Shown here: positions 11,545-24,252 of the stretch, one piece after another
Layout of the letters: every line of letters begins with the position of its first letter
How positions within the stretch are numbered: position 1 is the first letter of the stretch
Assembly (NCBI RefSeq): GCF_020080835.1
Contig: NC_058158.1
Coordinates: 22,767,639-22,831,638 of the forward strand
Origin: Cotesia glomerata
Lineage: Eukaryota > Arthropoda > Insecta > Hymenoptera > Braconidae
DNA length: 64,000 nt
Direction: 5' to 3'
Position numbers and translations under genes: made by a program
The notes under the pieces: model-generated
Told to the model about the DNA's origin: nothing
The model's database searches: none
Seen by the model: only the letters and a program-made list of their open reading frames with translations

Positions 11545-12286
11545 TTCTTTCGATTTTAGCAATATTTTCATATCTTTTAACAAAATTTAAATATTTTATA
11601 TTAGATTTTAATCGTTAATGCATGCAAAAACTTAAAAATTATCATAAGTTTCTTAATACGTATAATTTTATTTTTCATAATTTGTTTGCTTCCGAAACTA
11701 TTTTATAATTATTTATAACACTAATTATAATTATTATTATTAATATTAATTAAGTAAAACTTTAACATAATCTTATTTAAATAGAAAATAATCAGTGATC
11801 TATGATATCTAAGATTTTATGGTAAATTGAGTACCGTAAAAACTACTGACTGATGATATTTTATAATATTATTATTATTAATATTAAGGAAAACTTTCAC
11901 ACAATCTTTTTTAAATAGAAAATAATTAGTGAGCTGTAATATCAAAGATTTTATAGTATATTGAGTAGCGTAAGAACTACTGACTGATGATATTTTATAT
12001 TATTAATTATAAGCATCCTAGTATTATTGAAATGTTTTTTACTTTTCTTTCGACTATAATTTTATTGAAATACGTACAAATTATAATAAAAATATAAGTG
12101 AATTACAGTGATTGTTTCATTTTTATAGCCAAAAATTATTTACAATTTTTAAGTTGGTTTTTTAAACATTATATTTAATTACAACTGAATAGCCAACTTT
12201 CTTCATTTTCATAACATTAATTGATGAATTAAAAAAAAAAGGTAATTATAAAATATTTTGTACAATTTCACCAAGGTAATTCATGT
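11545..12286. repeat. Harbinger spacer with about 125-bp tandem duplication
   Basis: The spacer between the two convergent genes is very AT-rich. About 11750-11872 is repeated at about 11880-12002 with shared words ACTACTGACTGATGATATTT and TAAATAGAAAATAAT. It should carry both polyadenylation sites. Confidence 0.7.
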
Positions 12287-13670
12287 TCACAAGTACAATT
12301 CTCTGAATAATGATTCTCTGCGATGTCGATTGTTCTGATTGTTCATATTTTCTGGAGGGTTATCTTCAATATTTGATCCACTATAATCTGCCAAACCGTC
12401 TTCAGTATCGTCATCAATATCATCATTTTCATCCACGCAATAATTATGTAAAATACAAGCTGCGAGTACTGTATCTGTAACAAAACTTAAATCTCTGTAT
12501 TCAGAGAAAAATTTTATTCTACGAAATCGACCTTTTAACAATCCGAATGATTTTTCAACCGCCATTCGAGTTGCTGAAAGTCTGTAATTAAACTGCCTTT
12601 GCTGAAAAGTTAAACGGCCATTTTCACGAAATGGTGGCACAAGCCATGGTAAAGATGGATATGCTGAATCACCTATTATAAATGTGTCATTTGGAAATAA
12701 GATTTCTTCATTTTCAATTGCTGAATGGTATAGAGATGATCTTCTAAATACACGAGCATCATGTAAGGAACCTGGTTCTCCGCAGTATACGTTTGTGAAT
12801 CGTGTACGAGAGTCCACAACAGCTTGTAAATTAATAGAGCAATATTTTTTACGATTAAAAAAGTCATTTCCATTATCCGCAGGTTTTTCTATACGAATAT
12901 GAGTTGAATCAATTGCGCCCAAGATATTCGGAATCTGTTTTTTAGAATAAAATCCATTACATATTGTTAAAACTTCATCATTGTTTTCAGGCCATTTTAC
13001 AACATCATCCAATTTAGTTAATATCCATGCTAGTACACGACGTAAAACTCGATGAACTGATGAAATAGAAATGTCAAAACGATCTGCAAGTGTTCTTAAT
13101 GGTTCTGTATTTGACAAAAACCATAAAAATACTAAAAAACATATTTTTCCACTGATAGGTGTCTTTCCAAAATTATTTTTTGGTATAAACTCTGAATGTT
13201 GTAGTTCATCTGAAATATAATATTAAGAATTAAGTAGAAAATAATTAAAGTGTGGAAAATGAATTAAAAATATAAAAACAACATTGCTGTTGTCTGAAAT
13301 AAAATTAAGTATTTATTGAAATACTTATACTAAGCGTATATTGTGAAAAAAAATGAAAAAGTTATTAAATAATATTAATACCTATTAACCGCAGTGCTAG
13401 ACTTTTTGGCAATCTTAAATTCTCTTTAAATTCCAAGTCTGACCACTTATCGACTACTTGTATATATTCTTGAACTCGGCATCTCTTATTCCCAGTAGTT
13501 ATGTATTTTAATAATGGAAAAAATAATAGATCATCATTGCCATTATCATTTATCCAGCTGTCATTTGATGATGTACTCCAAAAACTTGAATTATTATCAC
13601 TTGTAGAACAATCACTACTACTCGATGAAATGGTTTCCATCAATACCAAAATAACTCTATTTTTTTCCAT
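12287..13670 (-). CDS. PIF/Harbinger DDE transposase, two exons
   Basis: This is the predicted DDE nuclease that cuts and pastes the surrounding element. Exons 13670-13382 and 13209-12287 join in phase across a GT-AG intron to give 403 residues. The N-terminal part is Ser/Asp-rich, then a helix-turn-helix-like region reads LADRFDISISSVHRVLRRVL. The DDE_4-type catalytic core shows GAIDSTHIRI (first Asp), FIIGDSAYP (second Asp) and RMAVEKSFGLLKGRFRR (Glu). No stop or frameshift interrupts the spliced frame. A start at the second methionine in exon 1 is also possible. It pairs with the Myb-like gene on the opposite strand, the standard Harbinger arrangement. Confidence 0.93.
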
Positions 13671-14115
13671 CTATAAGAAATAACAATTATATTAGAAATT
13701 TTGTTTTATTAATTTAATTATTGCTTCGATAAAACTTGTATTGAGAGTAAACATATTTGGTTTGGCTACTTAATGCTTATATTTAATTTATTGAACGTTA
13801 CTTACTTTAAAATTATAGTTGGTTCAAATAATTATTATTAAACAAAAGTAGTATTATTACAAAACAATTATTTATTTGCCCACAAATTGTCAAAGTTCTT
13901 TAACTTATTGGAAGGTTATGTTTATAAATTATTGAGCCAAGACTTTGTCAAGGAACTTGCATTTAGATATACAACGCCCATAATTTTGCGATATTGATGC
14001 ACTCTAGTGTTATTTTGAGACAACTAGCTGTTTCATTTAAACTTTTACACAGTGTTTGGCAGTGTTTCACAATGTAACGCAGAGTCCCTCTGTGTTAACT
14101 AAATGGAAAGCAACC

Positions 14116-14430
14116 TGTATGTATGTATGTAGTGTTGTATAGCCACTAAATTGGCTATAGTAAATTTATTTTCTTTTAATTCGCCCATTGGAACGCGGTA
14201 GGGCGTTTAACTCGCAGCAATTAAATCAAGGCGGGAGAGTAGATTTAAATTTAAATAGTTCAAAATGAATAGTACGTTTTATGAAATAAAATACTCAGAT
14301 TATTTTAGTTAAATTTAGATTTTTTTTGCACGCAAATCTATTATTTTATTATTGAATAGGTTACAAAATACAAGTACCGACAATAATTTTGAAGAGAAAA
14401 ATATTCGTGTGGCGTACTAGAATCTTGCTT
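14116..14430. other. Short intergenic gap
   Basis: No gene was seen. A small inverted repeat TAGCCACTAAATTGGCTA lies near 14140. Confidence 0.5.
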
Positions 14431-14439
14431 TTCGATGAT

Positions 14440-14625
14440 TGTCTTCGGGTTCCTTGAGCTTGAAGAACTCAAAAGCATAGAACAGCTATTTCTTTGAGCT
14501 TGAAGATCTCAAAAACAAAATAAGTGAAATGTTGAGCGCTTAAGTATGGAATTAGCGGGAAGTTGCAAGGATGGCTTTTAGTGTTAACCGTTTTCCTATT
14601 TTTTTTTTTTTTTACGCCCTTAAGG
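14440..14625 (+). repeat. Fragment of the GAGCTC/CTTCCCGC repeat family
   Basis: A degenerate GAGCTT/GAGATCT palindrome pair is followed by GGAATTAGCGGGAAGTTGCA and a T-run. This is the same tail seen at 1-330 and 15440-15640. Confidence 0.75.
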
Positions 14626-14667
14626 CTCCCGGTACCCAACTCAGGTGCCATAAAGGTGTATGATAAA

Positions 14668-15640
<973 letters not shown>

Positions 15641-17219
15641 ACTGCTATACCAGAAAATCTGGTAGTATATAGAAAATAAAAAATTATGCCGCTGTGTTAA
15701 AAGTTTTAAGTCCAATAGCGGCTTAGCTCATCAAAAAATTCGATTTCTCATTTAAGGAGGTCCTTTCGCCGCCAATGTAAAATAAAAAATATTAGATTAT
15801 GAGTAAATTTAATTTTTTTCTAATAGTTTAGGTCCTTATTTATCTTATAGTGAGGTTTAAATTGTACTTTACCGGACAAATTTTTGAAAAAATAAAATTT
15901 TTAAATGTTAGTATTTGTTCAGAGTCTTACGAGAAAATCAGACGTTTGCAGTATTTCTCGAATTATACTATCAGTCATGGATTAGATGAAGTGAAAAAAA
16001 AAACTAAAAATCAGATTTTTGAAATATTCAGGTTTCTTTTTTTGCAATAAAATATATTAGTTACCGATATATTTATTGAGAAATTAATATTTAAAAATCA
16101 CAAAAAATTCTCAAGTTACCTACAATAAAATGGAGTCAAAAGATTTGGCAACGTTGCGTAGCGCGCGAGCTTCAGACCATTCAATAAATTCAAACTAAAC
16201 TTTAACGCGCTTATGTTTTTCATGCATACTTATTAGTTAATTTATTGTTAACAAATTTTCATAATTCATAATTGAAAAATAAAACAATAATTAAAAAATA
16301 CTAGCATTCCTGTCATGAGACATTAGAATGTTATGGTTTTGTGACTAAACATTTTTAATTAATTTATTTATTTACACTGACTGCAAAAAGTTAAACACGG
16401 TCAAGGTTATATTGTGCAAATAAAAACGTAAACAACCAAAATAAAGCGTTGCCAAATCACGGACAGGTTACTAACAGCTGATTTACAACAGTCAAATTAA
16501 TTTTTGTATTTAACTATTTTTTTTTAAAATTTTCAAAATTTCAACGATTAATGCCTCATATACTATTTATTTTTTAATTTTAGGAATTTTTATGGGTTTT
16601 GTATTTTAATTTATTGAAAATTTACTACTACAGTTGTTATGACTCAACTGGAGCGAAAGGACTTCCTTATATAACACAGGAAAAATTTTTTTTTTTGTTT
16701 CAAGTGGACTTTTCGTTATTAAAAAAATTTTTTTTCGAAAAACCTTCTTATGGCTTTTGTAGGAAATTAAATTCTCTACAAAAATATTTCTTTGGACGAA
16801 GACTGTAGAACCACTATTTTCGAAGTTATAGCCCGCTAAACGGTAACTTTTAAAAAAAATACACTGATATTAGTTCATTATATTCAATTATAACAATTAA
16901 TCTACTTGAAATTATTAAATTTTATCAACGTAAACTATAGCAAGCTCAAAAATTTCGATCCTGACTTTTTTTCGATGTAAAAAGTGACATGCCACAGACT
17001 AAATAATTTGAGATTGCATGGTAATCCTCCAATAGATAAGAAACTACAGTTAAAAAAATAAATTTCACAGCTTGCATCTATACCCGCCAGGGTGCGCTGG
17101 AATTATTTTTACATAAACTGTAGCTTCAAGGGGATAGTTTGCAACTTTGGTGACCTATAGTTTGCTATAAAAAATGCAGCCAATGCGAGATTTAAGTTGG
17201 TACCAATTGTAAATTTTTA

Positions 17220-17330
17220 TCCACAGATTCGGTAGAATCTGGCGCCAAGTTCCGTTCAAATCAAATCCGTTGTAAACGGAGCGCTAGACTACCGACTGTG
17301 TTTACTGGAAACATTACGATATTTTGAGGT
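17220..17330 (+). repeat. TCCACAGATTCGGTAGAATC repeat unit, copy 1
   Basis: The unit TCCACAGATTCGGTAGAATC, GGCGCCAAG, ACGGAGCGC and TACCGACTGTGTTTACT recurs at 22721 and, shorter, at 23219. All three copies precede or lie near the CACGCCAAGTCCACG foldback. The function is unknown. Confidence 0.7.
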
Positions 17331-17394
17331 TGCAAATTTTATTTAATTCTATAGTACTTTTTTTTCCTAATTATAATTACAAAAAATACTAAAA

Positions 17395-17920
17395 TCTGAA
17401 CAAAAACAGTTTCACTGTAAAAAAAATCGCGCCAAGTCCACGTTCATAAGACTATTAAGAAAAAAGAAATTTTTTTTTTCTTTACAAAAAGATATCAAAT
17501 AAAAAAATAAAAAAATCAAAGTAACCGATATGATTGTATAAGATTTTCGGAAATTAAAAAAAATTTTGTTGTAAATTTAAAAATTAAAAAAAAAATTTTG
17601 GAACGTACTTGGTGTGCGTCATTGTGTATTTCAATTTTATTAAAGTCCTAGTAAATAGATTTTACGAATTTCATTCAAAGTAAAATATTTTGCAACCACG
17701 CACACTAAATACGTTCCAAAATTTTTTTTTTAATTTTTAAATTTACAACAAAATTTTTTTTAATTTCCGAAAATCTTATACAATCATATCGGTTACTTTG
17801 ATTTTTTAATTTTTTTATTTTATATCTTTTTGTAGAGAAAAAAAAAATTTCTTTTTTCTTAATAGTCTTATGAACGTGGACTTGGCGCGATTTTTTTACA
17901 ATGAAACTGTTTTTGTTCAG
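17395..17920. mobile_element. Foldback with CCAAGTCCACGTTCATAAG arms, copy 1
   Basis: Two arms of about 240 bp, each bounded by GAACAAAAACAGTTTCACTG and GCCAAGTCCACGTTCATAAG, face each other. The loop is near 17640-17690. A close relative stands at 23695-24222. It is noncoding and would form a long hairpin. Confidence 0.85.
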
Positions 17921-17992
17921 TTTTTTATTTTCTATATACTACCAGATTTTCTGGTATAGCAGTAAAAAAAAAAATATCGCCTACAAATGATA

Positions 17993-18001
17993 CACCCTAA
18001 T
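17993..18001 (-). repeat. Lone CACCCTAAT transposon end
   Basis: CACCCTAAT followed by (TA)n is the complement of an ATTAGGGTG end. It faces away from, and nearly abuts, the element starting at 18012. No partner end was found. Confidence 0.45.
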
Positions 18002-18011
18002 ATATATATAT

Positions 18012-20129
18012 ATTAGGGTGATTCAAAAAAAAAAGAATATTTTTTTTTTCGTTTGGTACTCTGAAAAATAGGTTCCTAGACACCTCTAAGAAAGCCTCTC
18101 CAAGCATAAGTTCTTAATTGTAACGGGAAAGTCCTCCTTCTTACAGTTTTCTATTTTTTCTTATTATCAGATAGAAAAATTTATATCTCGCTTCCAACTA
18201 CTTGAAAAAATATCTTGTTCCTTAGATTTTGTAGGAAATTGAATGCTCTACAAAAAAGGTCTCTTACGATTTTTTTGTAAACCCAACCGTTTAAAAGATA
18301 TTAACGGTTAAAGTTTGATTATTTTTGGGAAAATTTTTTATTTCTTATGAATTTTATAACTCAATGAAAAAAAATCATTATGAATGATGAAACTCATAGT
18401 TTTGTAGGAAATTTACTGCTCTATAAAAATGGTCTCTTATGATTTTTCGATCAAGTTGAGCGTTTACGAGATATTCATCGTCAAACATCAATGCATATCA
18501 ATTTTTCTAGTTTTTGATCAATAATTCAAAAAATTTCAATTTATTCTCTGAGTTTCAAGGAAATTTAGACAAATTTGAGTTTCTATAAATAGAAATATAT
18601 TATGAACTATTTTTTTAATTAGTTTTTTTAGTCTTGGGCATGTTTGATTACATTAAAACAAAAAATTAGTGCATTTTTTTAAATATATAATTCAATTTAG
18701 TGTGTTTCACATGTGTTTCACTTTTTTATCGAAAAATTTATTTATTTAATTATCAACTGCCATATAATTTTCAATATTTTCAACATAACGGTACACTTTT
18801 ACTGTAAATAATTTCCTCTATTGCAGTTTGGGTATTTTTTTCGATGTTCTTTGATAACTTGCAATAAGTATTGGAATTGATCTTCATTTTTTGTCAAGCA
18901 TTGATTATACTCACTAACTAATGCAACAGCTCGTTCTGCCGAATCATTAACAACTTTCAATTGGTTAAAGTATTCTTTATTTTCAATGTAACTGTCATTA
19001 GTAGGCCACGATTCAATATCTTTATCAAGGAAGTCATATGGTAAATCAAAGATTTTAAAGAGATTTAAAGACTTTTTAGAAACAAAGTCACTCAGACTTT
19101 TTTGCGTTAATGAATTCAAATCGTTTTTATCAATTATAAATTTTTTAGCTTTAGAATCTGTACCGTTACGAGTATTAGCAGCTCCAACAATATTTTTTTT
19201 TACTTCCAATGAAACGGTATCGTCAAATAATGATAAAATGGCAAGTTCATCACTTAAATACCATAAATGCAAAATCATTTTTTCACAAGTTGCTGAAGAA
19301 ATCAATGAATTGATATTTTTGTACTCGAATAAATTTTTCAAAAAATTCAAAACAAAAATCCCCTCGAACGAAAATTTTATGTATATTTTGTGAAAAACAA
19401 TTTAAAAATACGCACTGAACAAATTTCATAATAATAAATGACAACGCGATTAAGATTTTAAATTATTAAAGATAAAATTAAAAAAAAATATTATTAGAAT
19501 AAAAACTTTCAAATGAATTTTTGAACAGAAAACATCTATAGGAGTTGCTTTTATAATAAAAACTCAAATTTGTCTAAATTTCCTTGAAACTCAGAGAATA
19601 AATTGAAATTTTTTGAATTATTGATCAAAAACTAGAAAAATTGATATGCATTGATGTTTGACGATGAATATCTCGTAAACGCTCAACTTGATCGAAAAAT
19701 CATAAGAGACCATTTTTATAGAGCAGTAAATTTCCTACAAAACTATGAGTTTCATCATTCATAATGATTTTTTTTCATTGAGTTATAAAATTCATAAGAA
19801 ATAAAAAATTTTCCCAAAAATAATCAAACTTTAACCGTTAATATCTTTTAAACGGTTGGGTTTACGAAAAAATCGTAAGAGACCTTTTTTGTAGAGCATT
19901 CAATTTCCTACAAAATCTAAGGAACAAGATATTTTTTCAAGTAGTTGGAAGCGAGATATAAATTTTTCTATCTGATAATAAGAAAAAATAGAAAACTGTA
20001 AGAAGGAGGACTTTCCCGTTACAATTAAGAACTCATGCTTGGAGAGGCTTTCTTAGAGGTGTCTAGGAACCTATTTTTCAGAGTACCAAACGAAAAAAAA
20101 AATATTCTTTTTTTTTGAATCACCCTAAT
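18012..20129. mobile_element. 2.1-kb transposon with 571-bp inverted arms
   Basis: The left end ATTAGGGTGATTC and right end GAATCACCCTAAT lie in (TA)n tracts. Arms 18012-18582 and 19559-20129 are almost perfect inverted repeats. Each arm carries two composite motif copies (18227-18260 and 18400-18432, mirrored at about 19709-19745 and 19885-19916). The centre holds a 183-residue C-terminal transposase remnant. It appears to be a deletion derivative related to the element at 42462-48172. Confidence 0.9.
18799..19350 (-). pseudogene. C-terminal fragment of an unassigned transposase
   Basis: The 183-residue frame aligns end to end with the 3' part of the pseudogene at 43694-46946. Shared blocks are HLWYLSDELAILSLFDD against HLWYLSDKLAIISLFDD, LPYDFLDKDIESWPT against LPHEFLSEEVDKWSS, and EYNQCLTKNEDQFQYLL against DYNQCLTKDEEQLQYLL. 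The catalytic half is absent. It is flanked closely by long inverted arms, so it is the internal remnant of that element. The open frame over 183 codons may be chance or recent decay. It is unlikely to act as a nuclease. Confidence 0.75.
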
Positions 20130-20290
20130 ATATATATATATAGGGGAGGGGGGGGGGGGCAAAATGGGGTACCCCCAAAATTTTGTAAAAAAAATTTTTT
20201 TTTCCAAAAAGCTCTCAGCTTTCTAAAATATATTCTAACGTCATTTCCTACAATTTCAGAGAAAAAAAAATTTTTTTAATTAAAAATACA

Positions 20291-20439
20291 CACAGTAAAA
20301 AAATTTTCGTCAAATTTAACACAAATATTTGTGTTACTGACTGTTTTTACACAAACTGATGTTAATTCTCCATACTCTAGAGTGTAATTTTCTACACAAT
20401 TTTTACACTTTACACATTGACGAAAAATTTTTTACTGTG
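20291..20439. mobile_element. 149-bp nested MITE with CACAGTAAA ends
   Basis: The left end CACAGTAAAAAAATTTTCGT and right end ACGAAAAATTTTTTACTGTG are inverted repeats. A central AACACAAATATTTGTGTT palindrome is present. It is noncoding and inserted in the GGGG-ended element. Confidence 0.8.
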
Positions 20440-20554
20440 CAGTAATTTTTATCGTCATTGTGCATCATAATAAATTTTTTTTCACATCTAAGATTTCTTT
20501 TTCTAAATTTTTAAGTTCTTACTTTACAAATAAATGATTTAAAAAAAAAAAAAA

Positions 20555-20995
20555 TAGGGAAGTCATTGGTTCCATGCCAGTTTTTGAAAATCAAGTTCTA
20601 ATCTGATCTCCACATTTTTAATTTCCTAGGAAGTATCTCTTAATATTCCTACGAGGATTTTTAGCAGCATGTGTGTTTGTGTGTGAGAGTGTAAACCTCT
20701 CATAACTTTTGAGCGACTCCACTGATTTGAACGACATTCGCGTCATTCGATAAGGTTCAGCAAAATTTAGACTTCCTCATAAATTAAAAATAACTTTTTT
20801 CTTTTAACAGCTTTTAAACAGATGTAACGATCAATTCCAAAATCTAATCAGCTCTTTAATTTAAAAAACGACGTTGATTGCTGCAAACCGCATCAAAATC
20901 GGGTGATGTGTTGAAGAGAAATCGTACACTAACTATTTTAAAAAAGTGTCTCTTTCAAATAACATCGAATTTATTCTCGGATTATTTTTAATGTC
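20555..20995 (+). repeat. Diverged GAGCTC/CTTCCCGC family fragment
   Basis: Words such as GGGAAGTCATTGGTTCC, AAAATCAAGTT, AACTTTTGAGCGACTCCACT and ATCAATTCCAAAATCTAATC match the module order of 14690-15240 with many substitutions. This is an old copy. Confidence 0.6.
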
Positions 20996-21712
20996 ATAAT
21001 TTAACTATCAATGCTCAGAAAACTGAGTCAGAGGCCGCCAATTTCTTCTAAATGATTTGGTGCGCTTGTGAGATATTTAATTTAAAAAGTAAGATCTTCA
21101 GGCCTACAAGATTATTTAACTTGAAAAAATTTTACTGAATCTCTAAACCAAGAGAGTGCAAAAAAATTACGAATCTTTTTTTTCGTACTGTTACTTTGAA
21201 TTGTGTGAGAACTATGAGTCTGAAAAATTTTTCACCGGGAGATTCAAAAACTAGAATTTTCTCAAGAGAACTATTTTTTTTATCTTGATATTATTTTTAC
21301 TCAAGCGAAACCCGTCAAAAATTACTACAAAGTTTTAAAATTTTTTTTGCTACCTCAATTTTTGTTAGGAGTATATTGCTCCCACTAACAATGTCTCTTT
21401 TTGGGAGATTTGTTCCTCTCTCTGGGTTCTTTTGTAGACTTATCGATAAGAAAATGTTATTTTTTTAACGATATTTCATTTTCGGATGATGAAATTTTTT
21501 TTCTTACTTTTTCAGGGGGTACCCCATTTTGCCCGCAAAAAAAAAAATTTTTTTTTCTACGGCAACTTGAAATTAGATTATTTTCCTTCAATTACGACTG
21601 AAAACGAGAAAAATCAGCGTATTTAAGTCCTTAAAATCATAACGATTTCTTAAGTACCCCATTTTGCCCCCCTCCCCCCTCCCCTATATATATTATATAT
21701 ATATTAGAGTGG

Positions 21713-22245
21713 TCTAAAAAAAACATTTTTATTTTTTTTTTCAAGTGCTGCTGTCTTAAAAACTTCTCTAAGGTATAAAAAAAATTCTCTCCAAAGCGCA
21801 GCTTGATATCTCAATTCTTCATGAAGCTCAATGAATTTTTATTTTCCCATTTAAATAACACGTAAAAAAATTTTATTTACGTTTTCATTCGGTAAAACTA
21901 CTAAAAAATTTTTTTTTGTATTTTTCGTCAATTTCTCTTATAGGAAATTTAATTCTCTACAAAAAAGTACTGAGGTAGTTTTTTCGTAATCCTAACAAGT
22001 AAAAAGTTATTAAGCTTTAAATACTCGCAATAAAAGAAAATTTATTCAGATATGATTTTAGAATCCACGTTATATCACATTTTCTGTTTCAAAATATTTG
22101 ATTATGTAATTTATATTTTTTTCTTAAAAACATGGTATACAGTCTGATATCGGTAATTCAGTCTGGACCAGTGACAACAAATGACAATTGAATATATCGG
22201 TTTGTTTATTTGAAGCACATGTAAAATGCACTGAAGGAGCTCCTT
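21713..22245 (+). repeat. ATTAGAGTGGTC transposon arm, copy 2
   Basis: This is nearly identical to 4980-5512, including the composite motif at about 21938-21968, and the similarity stops abruptly after CACTGAAGGAG. It follows a (TA)n tract. Confidence 0.85.
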
Positions 22246-22702
22246 CAAATTTAGATCAAATTTAGATATAATTGACAGACTAAATATAGATGAATTAAGT
22301 AAAGAATTTTACGAAATAAAATAATTTGTTGTCGAAAAACAAAAAAAAAAGTTATTTTTGACTTTTTATAATTTTCGTTTTTTAAAGCCCTGTAATTTTT
22401 TTCCTATGTATTTTAGCGAAAAAATGAAAGAGACTTTTTTTGTAGAGAATTTAATTTCCTACAAGATAACGAAAAGGGAAATTTGAAAAAAAAATTTTTT
22501 TGACGATTTACAATGAAAATACAGAAAAAAGTTTTTTTTTTCAATGTATTTTAAATGGGAAAGGGGACCCCCCCATGAGCCAGCTCAATTTTCAAGATAT
22601 CAAGCTCATCTTTTAGGAGGTTTTTTTTTGTCTAACAAAGAAACTTTTTAGATGTATTTACTCAAAAAAAAAAAAGTTTTTTTATTCTGATGCAGTCTAA
22701 TA
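22246..22702 (-). repeat. Remnant ending TGCAGTCTAAT with composite motif
   Basis: The end TGCAGTCTAAT abuts (TA)n and is the complement of an ATTAGACTGCA end, different from the left arm at 21713. A composite motif copy lies at 22437-22465. A short frame near 22270-22322 reads DRLNIDELSKEFYEIK then stop and may be a transposase tail remnant. Confidence 0.6.
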
Positions 22703-22721
22703 TATATATATATATATATAT

Positions 22722-23694
22722 CCACAGATTCGGTAGAATCTGGCGCCAAGGTCCGTTCAAAAATCCCGTTGTAAACGGAGCGCCAGACTACCGACTGTGT
22801 TTACTGTAAGCAGAACGGTATTTCGAGGTTGCAAAATTTTATTTAATTATATGGTTCTCCTTTTTCCAAAATGATATATAATAAAAGTAATTTATACTTT
22901 ATTTTACTGATATTAATTAATTATAATCAATTATAACACTTAATTCACTTAAAATTATTAAATTTTATCAGCACAAACTATAGTAAGCCCAGAAATTTCG
23001 ATCCTGACTTTTATTCGATGGGGAATGGTGACCGCCACAGACTAGATAAAATGAATATGTGTAGTAATCCTTTCTATAAACACGCAACTACAGTAAAAAA
23101 AAGTGATTCATAGCTTGCGTCTATGGCCGCCAGGGTGCACTGGAATTATTTCTACATAAACTGTAGCTTCAACGAGATAGCTCACTAAAGTTAGCACCCC
23201 AGAGTTTTTTTTTTTAATCCACAGATTCAGTAGAATCTGGCGCCAAGTTCCGTTCAATATATATACCGTAAGCAGAACGGTTTTTTGAGGTTACAAATTT
23301 TTTTTCAAATTTATTTTGATTTTTTTTTTATATGATATTTTATAATAGTAGTTCATGCTTTTGATTACGCGTATTACTTGATTATTATCAATTATCTTTA
23401 TAATTTCTATTTAAAATTATTAAAAATAATCAGCACAAACTATAGCGACCCAGATTTTTAGATTTTAACTTTTTTCTTATGTAAAAAGCGGACGGCCAGA
23501 GACTAAATAATATAAGGATGCATGCTAATCTTATAATAGATGAGAAACTACAGTGAAAAAAAGATATTTGACAGCTTGCAATTACACACGCCAGGCAGCG
23601 CAAGAATAACTTTTATATGAACTATAGCTTAAAGAGGATAGTTTGCCACCGGAAATGTATTAAATTAAAATTGTCAATTTTTATTATAATTACA
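22722..23694 (+). repeat. TCCACAGATTCGG repeat units, copies 2 and 3
   Basis: Unit starts at 22721 and 23219 share TCCACAGATTC.GTAGAATC and GGCGCCAAG. Between them the words ACTATAG, CGCCAGG and GATAG recur in similar order at about 22980-23200, 23440-23650 and also 16930-17170. No coding sequence was found. Confidence 0.65.
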
Positions 23695-24218
23695 AAAAAT
23701 ACTGAAATCCGAACAAAAACAGTTTCACTGTAAAAAAAATCACGCCAAGTCCACGTTCATAAGACTTCTAAGAAAAAAAATTTTATTTCTTTACAAAAAG
23801 ATATAAAATAAAAATTTAAAAAATCCAAGTAACCGATATGGTGGTATATGATTTTCGGAAATTAAAAAAAATTTTGTTGTAAATTTAAAAATTAAAACAA
23901 ACAACTTTGGAACGTACTTGGTGTGCGTCATTGTGTACTTCAATTTTTTTTAAAAGTCCTAGTAGATAGATTTTAGGAATTTCATAAAAAGTGAAATTTT
24001 TCGTAACCACGCACACTAAATACGTTCCAAAGTTGTTTCTTTTAATTTTTAAATTTACAACAAAATTTTTTTTAATTTCCGAAAATCATATACAACCATA
24101 TCGGTTACTTGGATTTTTGAATTTATATTTTTTTGTAAAGAAATAAAATTTTTTTCTCTTTATAATCTTATGAACGTGGACTTGGCGTGATTTTTTTTAC
24201 AGTGAAACTGTTTTTGTT

Positions 24219-24222
<4 letters not shown>
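23695..24222. mobile_element. Foldback with CCAAGTCCACGTTCATAAG arms, copy 2
   Basis: Arms of about 240 bp run from GAACAAAAACAGTTTCACTG to a centre near 23945-24000 and back. It is closely related to 17395-17920. It ends at a (TA)n tract that leads into the LTR-like element. Confidence 0.88.

Positions 24223-24249
<27 letters not shown>

Positions 24250-24252
<3 letters not shown>

Larger units (their letters stand above)
9328..14115. mobile_element. PIF/Harbinger transposon, apparently complete
   Basis: The ends GGTTGCTTTCCA (9328-9339) and TGGAAAGCAACC (14104-14115) are inverted repeats, with looser similarity continuing inward (GTAACGCAG words on both sides). Both flanks are TGT, a 3-bp target duplication as expected for this superfamily. 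The two diagnostic genes are present and converge: a Myb/SANT-like protein on the plus strand and a DDE transposase on the minus strand. Both read through after splicing, so this copy may be autonomous and recent. Confidence 0.88.
15641..17963. mobile_element. 2.3-kb element with ACTGCTATACCAG ends
   Basis: A 42-bp terminal inverted repeat starts ACTGCTATACCAGAAAATCT on the left and is exactly mirrored on the right. The end itself contains the palindrome ACCAGAAAATCTGGT. No transposase domain was recognised. One composite motif copy lies at 16757-16784, and a large foldback occupies its right end. Confidence 0.8.
20141..21686. mobile_element. Element with GGGGAGGGGG...CAAAATGGGGTAC ends
   Basis: The left end is a G-run followed by GCAAAATGGGGTACC. 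The right end is GTACCCCATTTTGCCCCCC plus CTCCCCTAT. A second inverted copy of the same word (GGGGTACCCCATTTTGCCCG) lies inside at about 21517-21536. There is no transposase. Two other repeats are nested inside. Confidence 0.75.
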
